Of a stretch of 64,000 bases of DNA, positions 33,782 through 41,294 are shown piece by piece. The stretch lies in contig CAMKRS010000007.1 in NCBI GenBank assembly GCA_946415245.1, positions 1 through 64,000 of the forward strand, read 5' to 3'. The DNA comes from an uncultured Prevotella sp. GTDB lineage: Bacteria > Bacteroidota > Bacteroidia > Bacteroidales > Bacteroidaceae. The notes below the pieces were generated by a model. It searched no databases. It saw only the letters and a list, made by a program, of their open reading frames with translations, and was not told the origin of the DNA. The position numbers were made by a program, and so were the translations under genes. How positions within the stretch are numbered: the stretch's first letter is position 1; each line of letters starts with the position of its first letter.

Positions 33782-34960
33782 TTGATAAATTTTTTTTTCA
33801 CGTCATTCATTTTTGTTTTATATAGTTGTTCTGATTTTGATGGGACGAACAACAATATATTCCCCAATTATGCAAAGACTAGTATTTCACCAGAAGAAGC
33901 TGTACAATTTGCCATTGATATGGCGGATAAAATGGCAGACAACACTCGAGGGAATGACAGACAAAGAGAGGTTGGAGAGGTATATGTTTGGGAGACAAAA
34001 GACATATGCAAATTTGAAAATATGACAAGAGCCGCAAGTAAATTAGAAATCTTGCCAGACACTCTTTTGTATATTGTTAATTTCAAAGATGCCAATGGCT
34101 ATGTGCTAGTTTCTGCCGACAAAAGATTGGGAGATGTAGTAGGCATTATAGATAAAGGTAGCCTAAAACCTTCAGGCGAGATAGATAATCCTGGATTGAA
34201 TTTGTATTTGAACGAACTTTGCCTCTACTATGCTGAACAGCTTAACAACTCGTCTAGAACTACTACTAGAAGTTCTTATTATACAGATTGGGAGATTGTA
34301 GAACGAAAAGGACCACTTACATGGACAGAATGGCATCAACATGCCCCATACAACAATAATTGCCCCATTATAAATGGATCCCATGCTCTTGCCGGTTGTG
34401 TTGCCATTGCTGTTGGCCAGATTATGGCATATCATCACGCACCAACAACAGACGGTGGTTATACCTATTTATGGAATGAAATGGGTAATCCTTACGAAAC
34501 GCCTCAGACTACAGCAGCAGAAGTTTCTGTCGCAAAACTTATAGCAAGAATAGGCAATATTATAGGAATGAACTATGGTTTGAATTCTTCAGGAGCAAGC
34601 CCAACAAGTGCTATTAGTGCTTTTGAAGAAATGGGATACCATTATGAGTTGTATTTGAATGGTTATTCAATCGATGCATGCTGGGCAGAGGTTGATAATA
34701 ATCGCCCATTCTATATTCGTGGGGGAGTCTTCCCGAACGTAGGAGGTCACGCATGGGTTATAGATGGATACATGATAGAAGAAAGGGTTAACATTGACGA
34801 CCCCAGTGATATTCAGTACAGAGATTATGTACGCTGCAACTGGGGTTGGGGAGGCTCTGACAACGGTTTTTATATAACAGCTCCGTTGGCTGCACCAAAT
34901 TACTCCTATGACAACCATATTATTACAAATATATATCCTATAAACTACAATGTAAATTAA
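33782..34960 (+). CDS. C10-family (streptopain-like) cysteine protease, lipoprotein; start interrupted by a T9 tract
   Basis: 392 residues from a TTG at 33782. Lipobox FVLYSC (Cys16), propeptide (about 25-165, with LYIVNFKDANGYVLVSADKR), then the peptidase: nucleophile Cys206 in HALAGCVAIAVGQIMAYHHA, His323 in GGHAWVIDGY, and CNWGWGGSDNGFY. The only nearby ATG (33772, MRLLDKFFF) is in another frame, separated by nine T's (33790-33798). Deleting one T would join ATG, signal peptide and protease. Either TTG is used, or the gene relies on slippage or phase variation, or there is an assembly error. Likely cell-surface protease. Confidence 0.85.
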   Translation: MINFFFTSFIFVLYSCSDFDGTNNNIFPNYAKTSISPEEAVQFAIDMADKMADNTRGNDRQREVGEVYVWETKDICKFENMTRAASKLEILPDTLLYIVNFKDANGYVLVSADKRLGDVVGIIDKGSLKPSGEIDNPGLNLYLNELCLYYAEQLNNSSRTTTRSSYYTDWEIVERKGPLTWTEWHQHAPYNNNCPIINGSHALAGCVAIAVGQIMAYHHAPTTDGGYTYLWNEMGNPYETPQTTAAEVSVAKLIARIGNIIGMNYGLNSSGASPTSAISAFEEMGYHYELYLNGYSIDACWAEVDNNRPFYIRGGVFPNVGGHAWVIDGYMIEERVNIDDPSDIQYRDYVRCNWGWGGSDNGFYITAPLAAPNYSYDNHIITNIYPINYNVN

Positions 34961-34969
34961 AGTAAGAGT

Positions 34970-35611
34970 ATGAAGGTATTTAATGTTATTTTGTACATTA
35001 TGGTATGTGTCATGTGTTCTTGTTCGCACAATGACGATGATCATGTTACAAACGAAGTCAATGAGACACCGGTAATTAGTGAGTATATCTTACCTGATAC
35101 TGATTTTTCCATTTCTTCAAAAGAATTCCTCAGCCTTTTCTCAGAGAAAGGCTGGAAATTAGTCCGAGTAGAAAACGTCATGAAGGAGGGGACGATTTTA
35201 GACCATGTAACTATTGATGGCGTGGATTATGATTTGTTGGAAATAGGAGTTGACGGAATGTCTTTGCCTAACTTTTCTGTTACAGATAATTCTGGAATTA
35301 AGGAATATGTCTATGTTGACTATGTTCCATCTGCATGGGAGAATGGTCTCTGTTATGATTTGGGTAATTTCACATATGATGAGCGCAATAATCTTTTGAC
35401 CATTCAAATGAATTCTTTCAAGGAAAGCTGGCTAAACGGAAAGCACAGGATATTGCTGCTTAATGATGATGAATTTGTTCTTTCTGGCAATGTGTTCCTT
35501 TCAAAGAGTATTGGGAAAGACGCCCAATATAGCATAATGAAATATAGATGTATGACCGAAGAAGAACAGTCTTACTTTGATGAGAACTTTAAAAAGAAGA
35601 TAGCAAATTAG
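34970..35611 (+). CDS. Putative lipoprotein, unknown function
   Basis: 213 residues. Signal with lipobox MVCVMCSCSHNDDD; acidic spacer, then a domain of mixed strands and helices (FLSLFSEKGWKLVRVENVMK; TIDGVDYDLLEIGVDGM; DDEFVLSGNVFLSKSIG). I do not recognise the family. It lies 9 bp after the first C10 protease and before the second, so it could be a cognate inhibitor or chaperone (inference from context only). Confidence 0.65.
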   Translation: MKVFNVILYIMVCVMCSCSHNDDDHVTNEVNETPVISEYILPDTDFSISSKEFLSLFSEKGWKLVRVENVMKEGTILDHVTIDGVDYDLLEIGVDGMSLPNFSVTDNSGIKEYVYVDYVPSAWENGLCYDLGNFTYDERNNLLTIQMNSFKESWLNGKHRILLLNDDEFVLSGNVFLSKSIGKDAQYSIMKYRCMTEEEQSYFDENFKKKIAN

Positions 35612-35629
35612 CAATCAAACAGAATCTGT

Positions 35630-35685
35630 GAATTACGGAGACTGACTCTCGCATTGCGGAGATCTGGTGCCAGTCCCCGTGATTC
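35630..35685. repeat. Hairpin between the unknown lipoprotein and second protease genes
   Basis: GAATTACGGAGACTG (35630-35644) pairs with CAGTCCCCGTGATTC (35671-35685), with one wobble and one mismatch and a 26-nt loop. No T tract follows; it may be a REP-like element or RNA-stabilising stem. Confidence 0.55.
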
Positions 35686-35705
35686 CGAATTAAACAATCA
35701 CAATT

Positions 35706-36995
35706 ATGAAAACAAAACTTTTATCTATTTTCGCATTAGCCATCATGATGGCTTCATGCTCAAATCAGGAACTGATAGATTCTGATTTCCAACACCCTGC
35801 TCCACAGCAGACAAGTAGTATCCGCAGCTATGAGGAAGCCCTGCAGATAGCTCAGGCTTCCATTCAGATGGTTGACGGCCAGGCTCAGACCCGAGCCGTC
35901 TCTCCTCGAAAGATAGCCCTCAGCGATACAAAGGTTTGTAAACTCGATGCCAAGACACGCACATCGTCAGATATGAACGACACGCTGATGTATGTGTTTA
36001 ATTTTGAGGACAATCAGGGCTTTGTGATTATTTCGGCTTGTAAGAACGCAGAGGCTCTCATTGCCGTGACAGAGAAAGGACATTATGATCCTGCGGTCAG
36101 GTCTGATAATGAAAACTTCAATTTCTATATGGATATGGCAAAGAAACATATAGCCTCAATGCCAAGATTTGATCCGGGTCTCATACCCGATGATCCAATA
36201 TATGAAATTGTTGATACAACATTCTATTTATATGGTACGCATACAGTGACACCTTATGTCACAGTTAATTGGGGGACATATAATCCTGAGGGAGAATTAT
36301 GTCCTAACGGTGACTGTGGTTGTGCAAATACAGCAATTGCCCAAATAATGTCGTATTATGAGTATCCAACCTCAATAGAAATAAACTATGTATATAATCC
36401 ATTTATTCAATACCTGAATTGGACAGGAATGAAAGCTCATGTGAAGCATCCTCAACAGTTTAATTGCTTGGAGTATAATGATCATATAGCCATTTCAAGG
36501 CTGTGCCGTCAATTGGGTGAGGTTACTGATAGTTATTATGACCCTTACGGCCCAATAAGTACATATGCCAATAATGTTCCTGACTGTATGAGTTATTATG
36601 GTTATAATACATCTGGTTGGTTGAGTTATAGCTCGGAAATTGCTCATGTTTATGATAGTTTAACTGTCGGGAAATTGTACTTGATAGAAGGTGGTATATC
36701 GAATGTTGAAGGTCATTGTTGGGTACTGGATGGATTTCAGAATATCTACTATCAACATGTGCTGGCAAGAAAGCCCGTGGGTGGTTTTGTATGGGAAATC
36801 TTGGAATTATATGATTCCGGAACGCTTGATCTCTATCATTTCAACTGGGGATGGGATGGTGACTGTAATGGATATTTCAGCACTAATGTCTTTGATACGA
36901 CTGAAGGAACTTTCTATGATTCGGGATCTCAGATTCATAATATCAGTTATCCTATTTCAGTTCGATTACAATGTGTCTATCCTGCTTCAGAATAA
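35706..36995 (+). CDS. C10-family (streptopain-like) cysteine protease, lipoprotein
   Basis: 429 residues. Lipobox IMMASCSNQ; propeptide about 35-170 (YVFNFEDNQGFVIISACKNA); catalytic Cys206 in GDCGCANTAIAQIMSYYEY; His337 in VEGHCWVLDGF, where most relatives have GHAW; then FNWGWDGDCNGYF. It is diverged from the first C10 protease but has the same architecture. Probably anchored to the cell surface or exported, acting on host or dietary proteins or on other surface proteins. Confidence 0.9.
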   Translation: MKTKLLSIFALAIMMASCSNQELIDSDFQHPAPQQTSSIRSYEEALQIAQASIQMVDGQAQTRAVSPRKIALSDTKVCKLDAKTRTSSDMNDTLMYVFNFEDNQGFVIISACKNAEALIAVTEKGHYDPAVRSDNENFNFYMDMAKKHIASMPRFDPGLIPDDPIYEIVDTTFYLYGTHTVTPYVTVNWGTYNPEGELCPNGDCGCANTAIAQIMSYYEYPTSIEINYVYNPFIQYLNWTGMKAHVKHPQQFNCLEYNDHIAISRLCRQLGEVTDSYYDPYGPISTYANNVPDCMSYYGYNTSGWLSYSSEIAHVYDSLTVGKLYLIEGGISNVEGHCWVLDGFQNIYYQHVLARKPVGGFVWEILELYDSGTLDLYHFNWGWDGDCNGYFSTNVFDTTEGTFYDSGSQIHNISYPISVRLQCVYPASE

Positions 36996-37036
36996 GTTTA
37001 AAATACTTTAAGAAAAAGATTATAATTTAATTTGAT

Positions 37037-37072
37037 TTTGTACTATTGTTAATAATTTTCTTACTATCTTTG
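37037..37072 (+). promoter_or_regulatory. Candidate promoter of the serpin gene
   Basis: TATCTTTG (37065-37072), 30 bp before the ATG. The nearest TTTG (37037-37040) gives a 24-bp spacer, longer than usual. Confidence 0.55.
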
Positions 37073-37101
37073 CAACGGATTACATTTAAAATTAAAGAAT
37101 T

Positions 37102-38481
37102 ATGAAGAATTATTTAATATTTGCAATGTCACTCATTATGTCAGCAGGAATGATGACAGGCTGCAGCAGTGATGAGGAAGTCGTAAAAGAGTCAGAAGTT
37201 GTACGTCCTGATGATAACAAGACCGCACAGGACGAAGGGAAGAATAATGACAATCCCAATGGAGATACGACAGACCCGAATACTGGCAGTGTCGTTGTGC
37301 GCTCTATCAGTCTGACGGACAGCCAAAAGGAGGCCGTCATCAGAAACAATGATTTTACCTTCGACTTCTACCGTGCTTTAAGTAAGACAGAGGGACTGAA
37401 AGGCAAGAGCAATGTGGTATCGCCGCTGAGCCTTACCTATGTGCTTGGCATGCTCAACGCAGGTGCAACCGGACAGACGAGCTGTGAAATACTGAAGCTG
37501 CTGGGATATGGAAATAACGACAGCCAGGCGCTCAACGATCTGTGTAAGGAACTGATTGACAATGCTCCGATCGTGGACGAGTCTGTAAAACTGCGATTGG
37601 CAGACCTTGTCGCAACAGCCTCAAACCAGTCTATTACACTGGCCGACGATTATAGCAAGACTGTCAAGGACTACTATGACGGTGAGGCTGTATCGCTCGA
37701 CTTCACCTCACAGTCTGCTGTGGACTTTATCAACGGTTGGTGCAGTGAAAAGACTGAGGGAATGATTCCTTCCATCGTCAGCAAGGATAATCTCGTCGCT
37801 TCTCTGCTGGTTCTGCTTAATACCGTCTATTTCAATGCACCCTGGACTCATCCGTTCGATAAGGCAGAGACAAAGGACATGGAGTTTACCCGTGAGGACG
37901 GGGTGAAGGTGACTCTTCCGATGATGCATCGTGAGGACGCTGTATACTTGGGATCTGAAAATGCATGCCAGGTTCTTGGCTTGAGCTATGGTGAGGGTCA
38001 GAGATGGACGATGTATATCCTGCTGCCTTACGAAGGCAAGACCGTTGATGATGTCCTGGCAGGTCTCTCGGCCAAAAGACTGGAAAGATTTGCAGAATCT
38101 ACATCGAAATTTGTAGAAAACGGAAAATCTACCGCTGTTGATGTTCTTTTGCCACGATTCAAATCTGAGAGCAGCAATCTGTTGAATGAAATGATTGCCG
38201 GCATGGGTGCTCCGTCGATGTTCAAGCCGATGAACGAGTTCACAGGTATGAGTCCACAGGCAAAAGACCTCTTTGTGGGTCTTATCAAGCAGAATGCCGC
38301 CATTGAGGTGAGCGAGGCCGGTACTGAGGCTGCTGCAGCTACAATAGTTACGATGCTTACGTCTGATGGCATACATACAGGTTCCGTTCCAACATTCCAT
38401 GCTGATCATCCATTTGTCTATCTGATTCAGGAGGCCAGCAGCGGTGCTGTGTTCTTCATCGGCACCTATCAAGGGAAATAG
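37102..38481 (+). CDS. Serpin-family serine/cysteine protease inhibitor, lipoprotein
   Basis: 459 residues. Lipobox MMTGCSSDEE, a disordered acidic linker to about residue 70, then a full serpin fold (NFTFDFYRAL-type start; NVVSPLSLTYVLGMLNAGA; LLVLLNTVYFNAPWTHPFDK; DHPFVYLIQEASSGAVFFIG). The reactive-loop hinge EVSEAGTEAAAAT (402-414) is rich in Ala, as in inhibitory serpins. Counting from Gly407 as P15 gives P1 near Ser421. Located next to two C10 cysteine proteases, it may protect the cell from its own or host proteases, as proposed for Bacteroidota serpins such as miropin. Confidence 0.92.
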   Translation: MKNYLIFAMSLIMSAGMMTGCSSDEEVVKESEVVRPDDNKTAQDEGKNNDNPNGDTTDPNTGSVVVRSISLTDSQKEAVIRNNDFTFDFYRALSKTEGLKGKSNVVSPLSLTYVLGMLNAGATGQTSCEILKLLGYGNNDSQALNDLCKELIDNAPIVDESVKLRLADLVATASNQSITLADDYSKTVKDYYDGEAVSLDFTSQSAVDFINGWCSEKTEGMIPSIVSKDNLVASLLVLLNTVYFNAPWTHPFDKAETKDMEFTREDGVKVTLPMMHREDAVYLGSENACQVLGLSYGEGQRWTMYILLPYEGKTVDDVLAGLSAKRLERFAESTSKFVENGKSTAVDVLLPRFKSESSNLLNEMIAGMGAPSMFKPMNEFTGMSPQAKDLFVGLIKQNAAIEVSEAGTEAAAATIVTMLTSDGIHTGSVPTFHADHPFVYLIQEASSGAVFFIGTYQGK

Positions 38482-38543
38482 GTTGTTATGCAATTGTTGT
38501 AGTAAAACAAAAAACGATGAGTCCATAGAAATATAGCTAAAAA

Positions 38544-38575
38544 TTTGGGTGTCTCAGAGAATTATAGTATCTTTG
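38544..38575 (+). promoter_or_regulatory. Promoter of a structured RNA upstream of the accessory module
   Basis: TTTG (38544-38547), 20-bp spacer, TATCTTTG (38568-38575): an exact consensus match. Transcription would start near 38582, 265 nt before the next gene. Confidence 0.75.
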
Positions 38576-38581
38576 CACTCA

Positions 38582-38789
38582 GAAGATATAAGAGACTAAG
38601 ACAGTTGTCGCTTTAATTCTCGCGAAATCCTACCGTGAACTATTCAAAAAAGCAGATGACTGCCAGTCCACACCTCTACGGAGGCGTGGGCTTTGGCGGT
38701 AATGCATTTTTGAATAGGGGTAGGTAGGAATAATCCCGTGAGAATGTGCAATACCTCAACCAAACCACCCACGCATTCCGTAGTTTTTT
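38582..38789 (+). ncRNA. Structured RNA (about 205 nt): leader or independent small RNA
   Basis: The gap between the serpin and the next gene (38482-38846) has a consensus promoter and a long, nested hairpin. Stems: ATTCTCGCG/CGTGAGAAT (38616-38624 with 38737-38745); CCTACC/GGTAGG (38629-38634 with 38723-38728 or, shifted, 38719-38724); CTATTCAAAAAAGCA/TGCATTTTTGAATAG (38640-38654 with 38703-38717, one mismatch); ACTGCCA/TGGCGGT (38659-38665 with 38694-38700); CCAC-A-CCTC/GAGG-C-GTGG closed by a UACG tetraloop (38668-38689). Then CCCACGC..CCGTAG (38768-38783) can pair with the apical CTACGG..GCGTGGG (38676-38690) and precedes T6 (38784-38789), which may act as a terminator. The family was not recognised. 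Confidence 0.65.
38656..38727 (+). other. Possible 23-residue open frame inside the structured RNA
   Basis: ATG to TAG, translating as MTASPHLYGGVGFGGNAFLN and three more residues. It overlaps four of the RNA stems, so the frame may be a by-product of the structure; or it may be a leader peptide whose translation controls the alternative pairing. Confidence 0.25.
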
Positions 38790-38846
38790 CATGCCTTATG
38801 GCGTAAAACAATATTTTATCTTCAAACATAAGCGGAAACGTGAATT

Positions 38847-39326
38847 ATGAATTTCAACAATGACAACGAAGTCCTTGACTTCTTTTATCGTCTTCTTGAC
38901 ATGCTGCATCAGACGGACCTGCAAAACTTCGGCAGCCATATCCAATTAGTCTATGTCGCCCCTGGCGCACAACATGTAGACCATATTCAAACACAGTATT
39001 TTGGGGAGAGACATTCCGCTGCATTGCACCCCGTCCCTCAAAAACAAAGTGAGTTGCCTGAAGCTCTCGCTACCCCCCAGGCCATGTTGCTTTGGCAAAA
39101 GGCCCAACTGGCGGGCTACGTGGACGAGCACTACCAGCCTCTGCTCTCGCGGACGCAGGCGGCACTCCTGGCCGATGCGATGGCGGAGCGGCTGGGCATC
39201 AAGGAGAAGTGGAAGGTGTTTGAATCGTTCTGGCACAGGAAAAATATGTATAAAGACTATTATGATGCCCTCAATCAAAAGCAATCATTGGTGTTCCAAG
39301 ACAGTATGAAAGTCGTGTTAAGCTAA
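38847..39326 (+). CDS. Hypothetical protein, unknown family
   Basis: 159 residues, no signal or membrane segment. The C-terminal half (QAMLLWQKAQLAGYVDEHYQ; RTQAALLADAMAERLGIKEK; KVFESFWHRKNMYKDYYDAL) looks helical and DNA/RNA-binding-like; no catalytic motif is seen. It is the first gene after the structured RNA and ends 100 bp before the VirE gene. Probably a member of the same accessory module. Confidence 0.6.
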   Translation: MNFNNDNEVLDFFYRLLDMLHQTDLQNFGSHIQLVYVAPGAQHVDHIQTQYFGERHSAALHPVPQKQSELPEALATPQAMLLWQKAQLAGYVDEHYQPLLSRTQAALLADAMAERLGIKEKWKVFESFWHRKNMYKDYYDALNQKQSLVFQDSMKVVLS

Positions 39327-39346
39327 ATCTCCTAAAACAGGTTATA

Positions 39347-39387
39347 CCCCCCATATATCCCCGGTATATGGGGGGTAAATGTTTTTT
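39347..39387 (+). terminator. Strong hairpin with T tract upstream of the VirE gene
   Basis: CCCCCCATATA (39347-39357) pairs with TATATGGGGGG (39365-39375), 11 bp, and is followed after a few bases by T6 (39381-39386). It fits a rho-independent terminator for 38847-39326. It also lies exactly where the -33 element of the next promoter (39396-39403) would be. Confidence 0.65.
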
Positions 39388-39395
39388 CTTTTTCG

Positions 39396-39403
39396 TATCT
39401 TTG
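39396..39403 (+). promoter_or_regulatory. -7 element of the VirE gene
   Basis: TATCTTTG, 25 bp before the ATG at 39429. No TTTG at -33; that position is taken by the end of the hairpin/T tract. Confidence 0.55.
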
Positions 39404-39428
39404 CCGCCGGGATATAATCTTTATCGTT

Positions 39429-40823
39429 ATGGAAGAAGAGAAACCTAAGAAGAAACGAAAGAAGGCTCCGATTAAGCGAGAGCCATCAAGTTCGCTTGAA
39501 ATGGCCGAGCGTGAGGAGACTCGACCTAAGGTCAAGAAAGCCGCAGAAGAGAGTGAGAAGGAGCACAAGAAAAACTGGCGGGAGGTGTATGCCACGGTGG
39601 AGGATATCAAGGATTTCCTTGGAGGCAGGCTCTTCCTGAGGTATAACGTCATCACAGGCAGGGTTGAGTGCAAGCTGCCGTCGAACTATGAGACCGACGG
39701 CACGGACTGGCAGCCCGTCAGCGACCGCATCGTCAACTCGCTGTGGGCGGAACTGTCGAAAGAGAAATCCACGAGGGCGCAGGATATCTATCGCGTGATA
39801 GAGTCGGACTTCGCACCGGACTACCATCCGTTCAGGTATTACCTCGAGCACCTGCCGCCGTGGAACGGCACCGACGACTATATTCTTGAACTGTCGCTGT
39901 CGGTTTCAGTAAAGGGGGATACTGACGAGCAGATGCTCTTCGCGGCGTATCTGAAGAAATGGCTGGTAGGCATGGTGGCGGGGTGGATTGACGATGACGC
40001 CGTGAATAATGTCGTCCTGGTGCTCTTGGGTGAACAGGGCTCGTATAAGACGACCTGGCTCAAATGGCTTATGCCGCCGGATCTGCAGGCTTACGTCTAT
40101 TTGAAAGCCGATGCCAGCCGCATGAAACGCGACGACCTGCTGAAACTGGCACAGTATGGTCTCGTCTGCTGTGAGGAGTTGGATACGATGCGCCCCTCTG
40201 AGCTGAACCAGCTGAAGGCCGCCATCACCATGCCGAGCATTGACGAGCGTGCGGCCTACGCCCATTTCCATGAGCATCGCAAACATATCGCCTCGTTCTG
40301 CGCTACTGGTAATAATGTGCAGTTCCTCTCTGACCCGACGGGCAACCGTCGCTGGCTGCCGTTCGAGGTGGAGAGCATTGAACCGCCCCAAGAGCATCCG
40401 TTCAATTACGAGGGTATCTACGGTCAGGCGTATGCACTCTATCAGCAGGGCTTCCGTTACTGGTTCTCGCGCGATGAGATCCTGAAGCTGGCACGTCATA
40501 ACCAGCAGTTTGAGACGCCCCGTCTGGAATACGAGCTGGCCAGTCTCTATTTCCGTCAGCCGAGGGATGCCGAGCCCGGGGTGTTCATGTCGGTGGCGCG
40601 TGCTATGCAGGTGGTCTCGGCGAATATCTCGCAGAAGCTGTCGGCGGTCTATCTGGGCCGTGCCATGGGTGAGCTGGGCTTCCGTCGTGTGAAGCACAAT
40701 GGTGTGCGGGGCTATATCGTGGTGTGCCGTAGCGGTGACGAGATGCATGCTGCCCAACAGTCGATGGCCATCCAGGCAGCTGCCGAGGAAGGGTCAGTGG
40801 ACAGTAGCGGACAGTGCTTCTGA
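39429..40823 (+). CDS. VirE/VapE-type ATPase (primase-helicase-like) with DUF3874-like C-terminus
   Basis: 464 residues. A Lys/Glu-rich N-terminus (1-55) precedes the virulence-associated E domain: NVITGRVECKLPSNYETDGT; HYLEHLPPW-like YYLEHLPPWNGTDDYILELS; Walker A LLGEQGSYKTTWLKWL; then CCEELDTMRPSELNQLKAAI and the sensor-type IASFCATGNN and DPTGNRRWLPFEV. The C-terminus holds a helix-turn-helix (about 375-435). Such proteins occur on prophages and genomic islands and resemble helicases of small replicons. The stop lies within a large inverted repeat. Confidence 0.85.
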   Translation: MEEEKPKKKRKKAPIKREPSSSLEMAEREETRPKVKKAAEESEKEHKKNWREVYATVEDIKDFLGGRLFLRYNVITGRVECKLPSNYETDGTDWQPVSDRIVNSLWAELSKEKSTRAQDIYRVIESDFAPDYHPFRYYLEHLPPWNGTDDYILELSLSVSVKGDTDEQMLFAAYLKKWLVGMVAGWIDDDAVNNVVLVLLGEQGSYKTTWLKWLMPPDLQAYVYLKADASRMKRDDLLKLAQYGLVCCEELDTMRPSELNQLKAAITMPSIDERAAYAHFHEHRKHIASFCATGNNVQFLSDPTGNRRWLPFEVESIEPPQEHPFNYEGIYGQAYALYQQGFRYWFSRDEILKLARHNQQFETPRLEYELASLYFRQPRDAEPGVFMSVARAMQVVSANISQKLSAVYLGRAMGELGFRRVKHNGVRGYIVVCRSGDEMHAAQQSMAIQAAAEEGSVDSSGQCF

Positions 40824-40906
40824 CAAACACCTCACGCGTACCGCGCACGCACGCAGTACGCATGAGGACTCTTTATTATTTACTGTCCAGTAGTGTCCAC
40901 TGACCC
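40791..40906. repeat. Large nested inverted repeat across the VirE stop codon
   Basis: Outer arms, 25 nt each, at 40791-40815 and 40882-40906: GGGTCAGTGGACA and GGACAGT match their complements, with a short unpaired stretch between. Inner arms CCTCACGCGTAC (40830-40841) and GTACGCATGAGG (40856-40867) pair with one mismatch. The whole 116 bp can form one extended hairpin; there is no T tract at its end. Confidence 0.75.
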
Positions 40907-40965
40907 TAAAGACAGAGTAACTATTAAAGACATAATAACAGATTAACATATAATAAAGACAAATA

Positions 40966-41151
40966 ATGAAAGCGATGTCGAAACAACAGCTGGCTGACGC
41001 AGCCGGAGTGACGGTCACTACGTTGATGAACTGGTGCAGACCGTATCAGAAGGAGTTGGAGGCGATGGGCATGAGACCTAACTCCAAGGTGCTCTCACCA
41101 CGGATCGTTCAATATATTGCTGACCTGTTCTGCATAGAAATTACACAGTAG
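40966..41151 (+). CDS. Small helix-turn-helix protein
   Basis: 61 residues. KQQLADAAGVTVTTLMNWCR is a helix-turn-helix, followed by a basic helix and LSPRIVQYIADLFCIEI. It resembles the short DNA-binding proteins (DUF4248-like) encoded between VirE and HU-like genes in Bacteroidota. It probably binds DNA near the module; the 22-bp repeats downstream are a candidate target (inference). Its stop lies inside a hairpin with the GGGACGGTTCT core. Confidence 0.7.
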   Translation: MKAMSKQQLADAAGVTVTTLMNWCRPYQKELEAMGMRPNSKVLSPRIVQYIADLFCIEITQ

Positions 41152-41171
41152 GGACGGTTCTTACTGTGTAA
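41141..41171. repeat. REP-like hairpin with GGGACGGTTCT core
   Basis: TTACACAGTA (41141-41150) and TACTGTGTAA (41162-41171) are perfect inverted arms around GGGACGGTTCT. The core is shared with both arms of the palindrome at 31280-31348. Confidence 0.75.
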
Positions 41172-41237
41172 ATTTCATGGAAACCTGTTTATCTCACGGA
41201 AACTATGGAAAGCCCAAAACGTACTTCTGGAATGTCG

Positions 41238-41245
41238 TATCTTTG
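41238..41245 (+). promoter_or_regulatory. -7 element upstream of the HU-like gene
   Basis: TATCTTTG; no clear -33 TTTG. If used, the HU-like gene has a 5' leader of about 230 nt containing the 22-bp repeats. No gene is supported in 41152-41477: it holds the REP-like hairpin, this box, the repeats and a heptanucleotide block. Confidence 0.45.
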
Positions 41246-41294
41246 TATCCGGTAAGCAAGACGAACCGAAGGGATGGCTTCCACGGTTTGTTCA

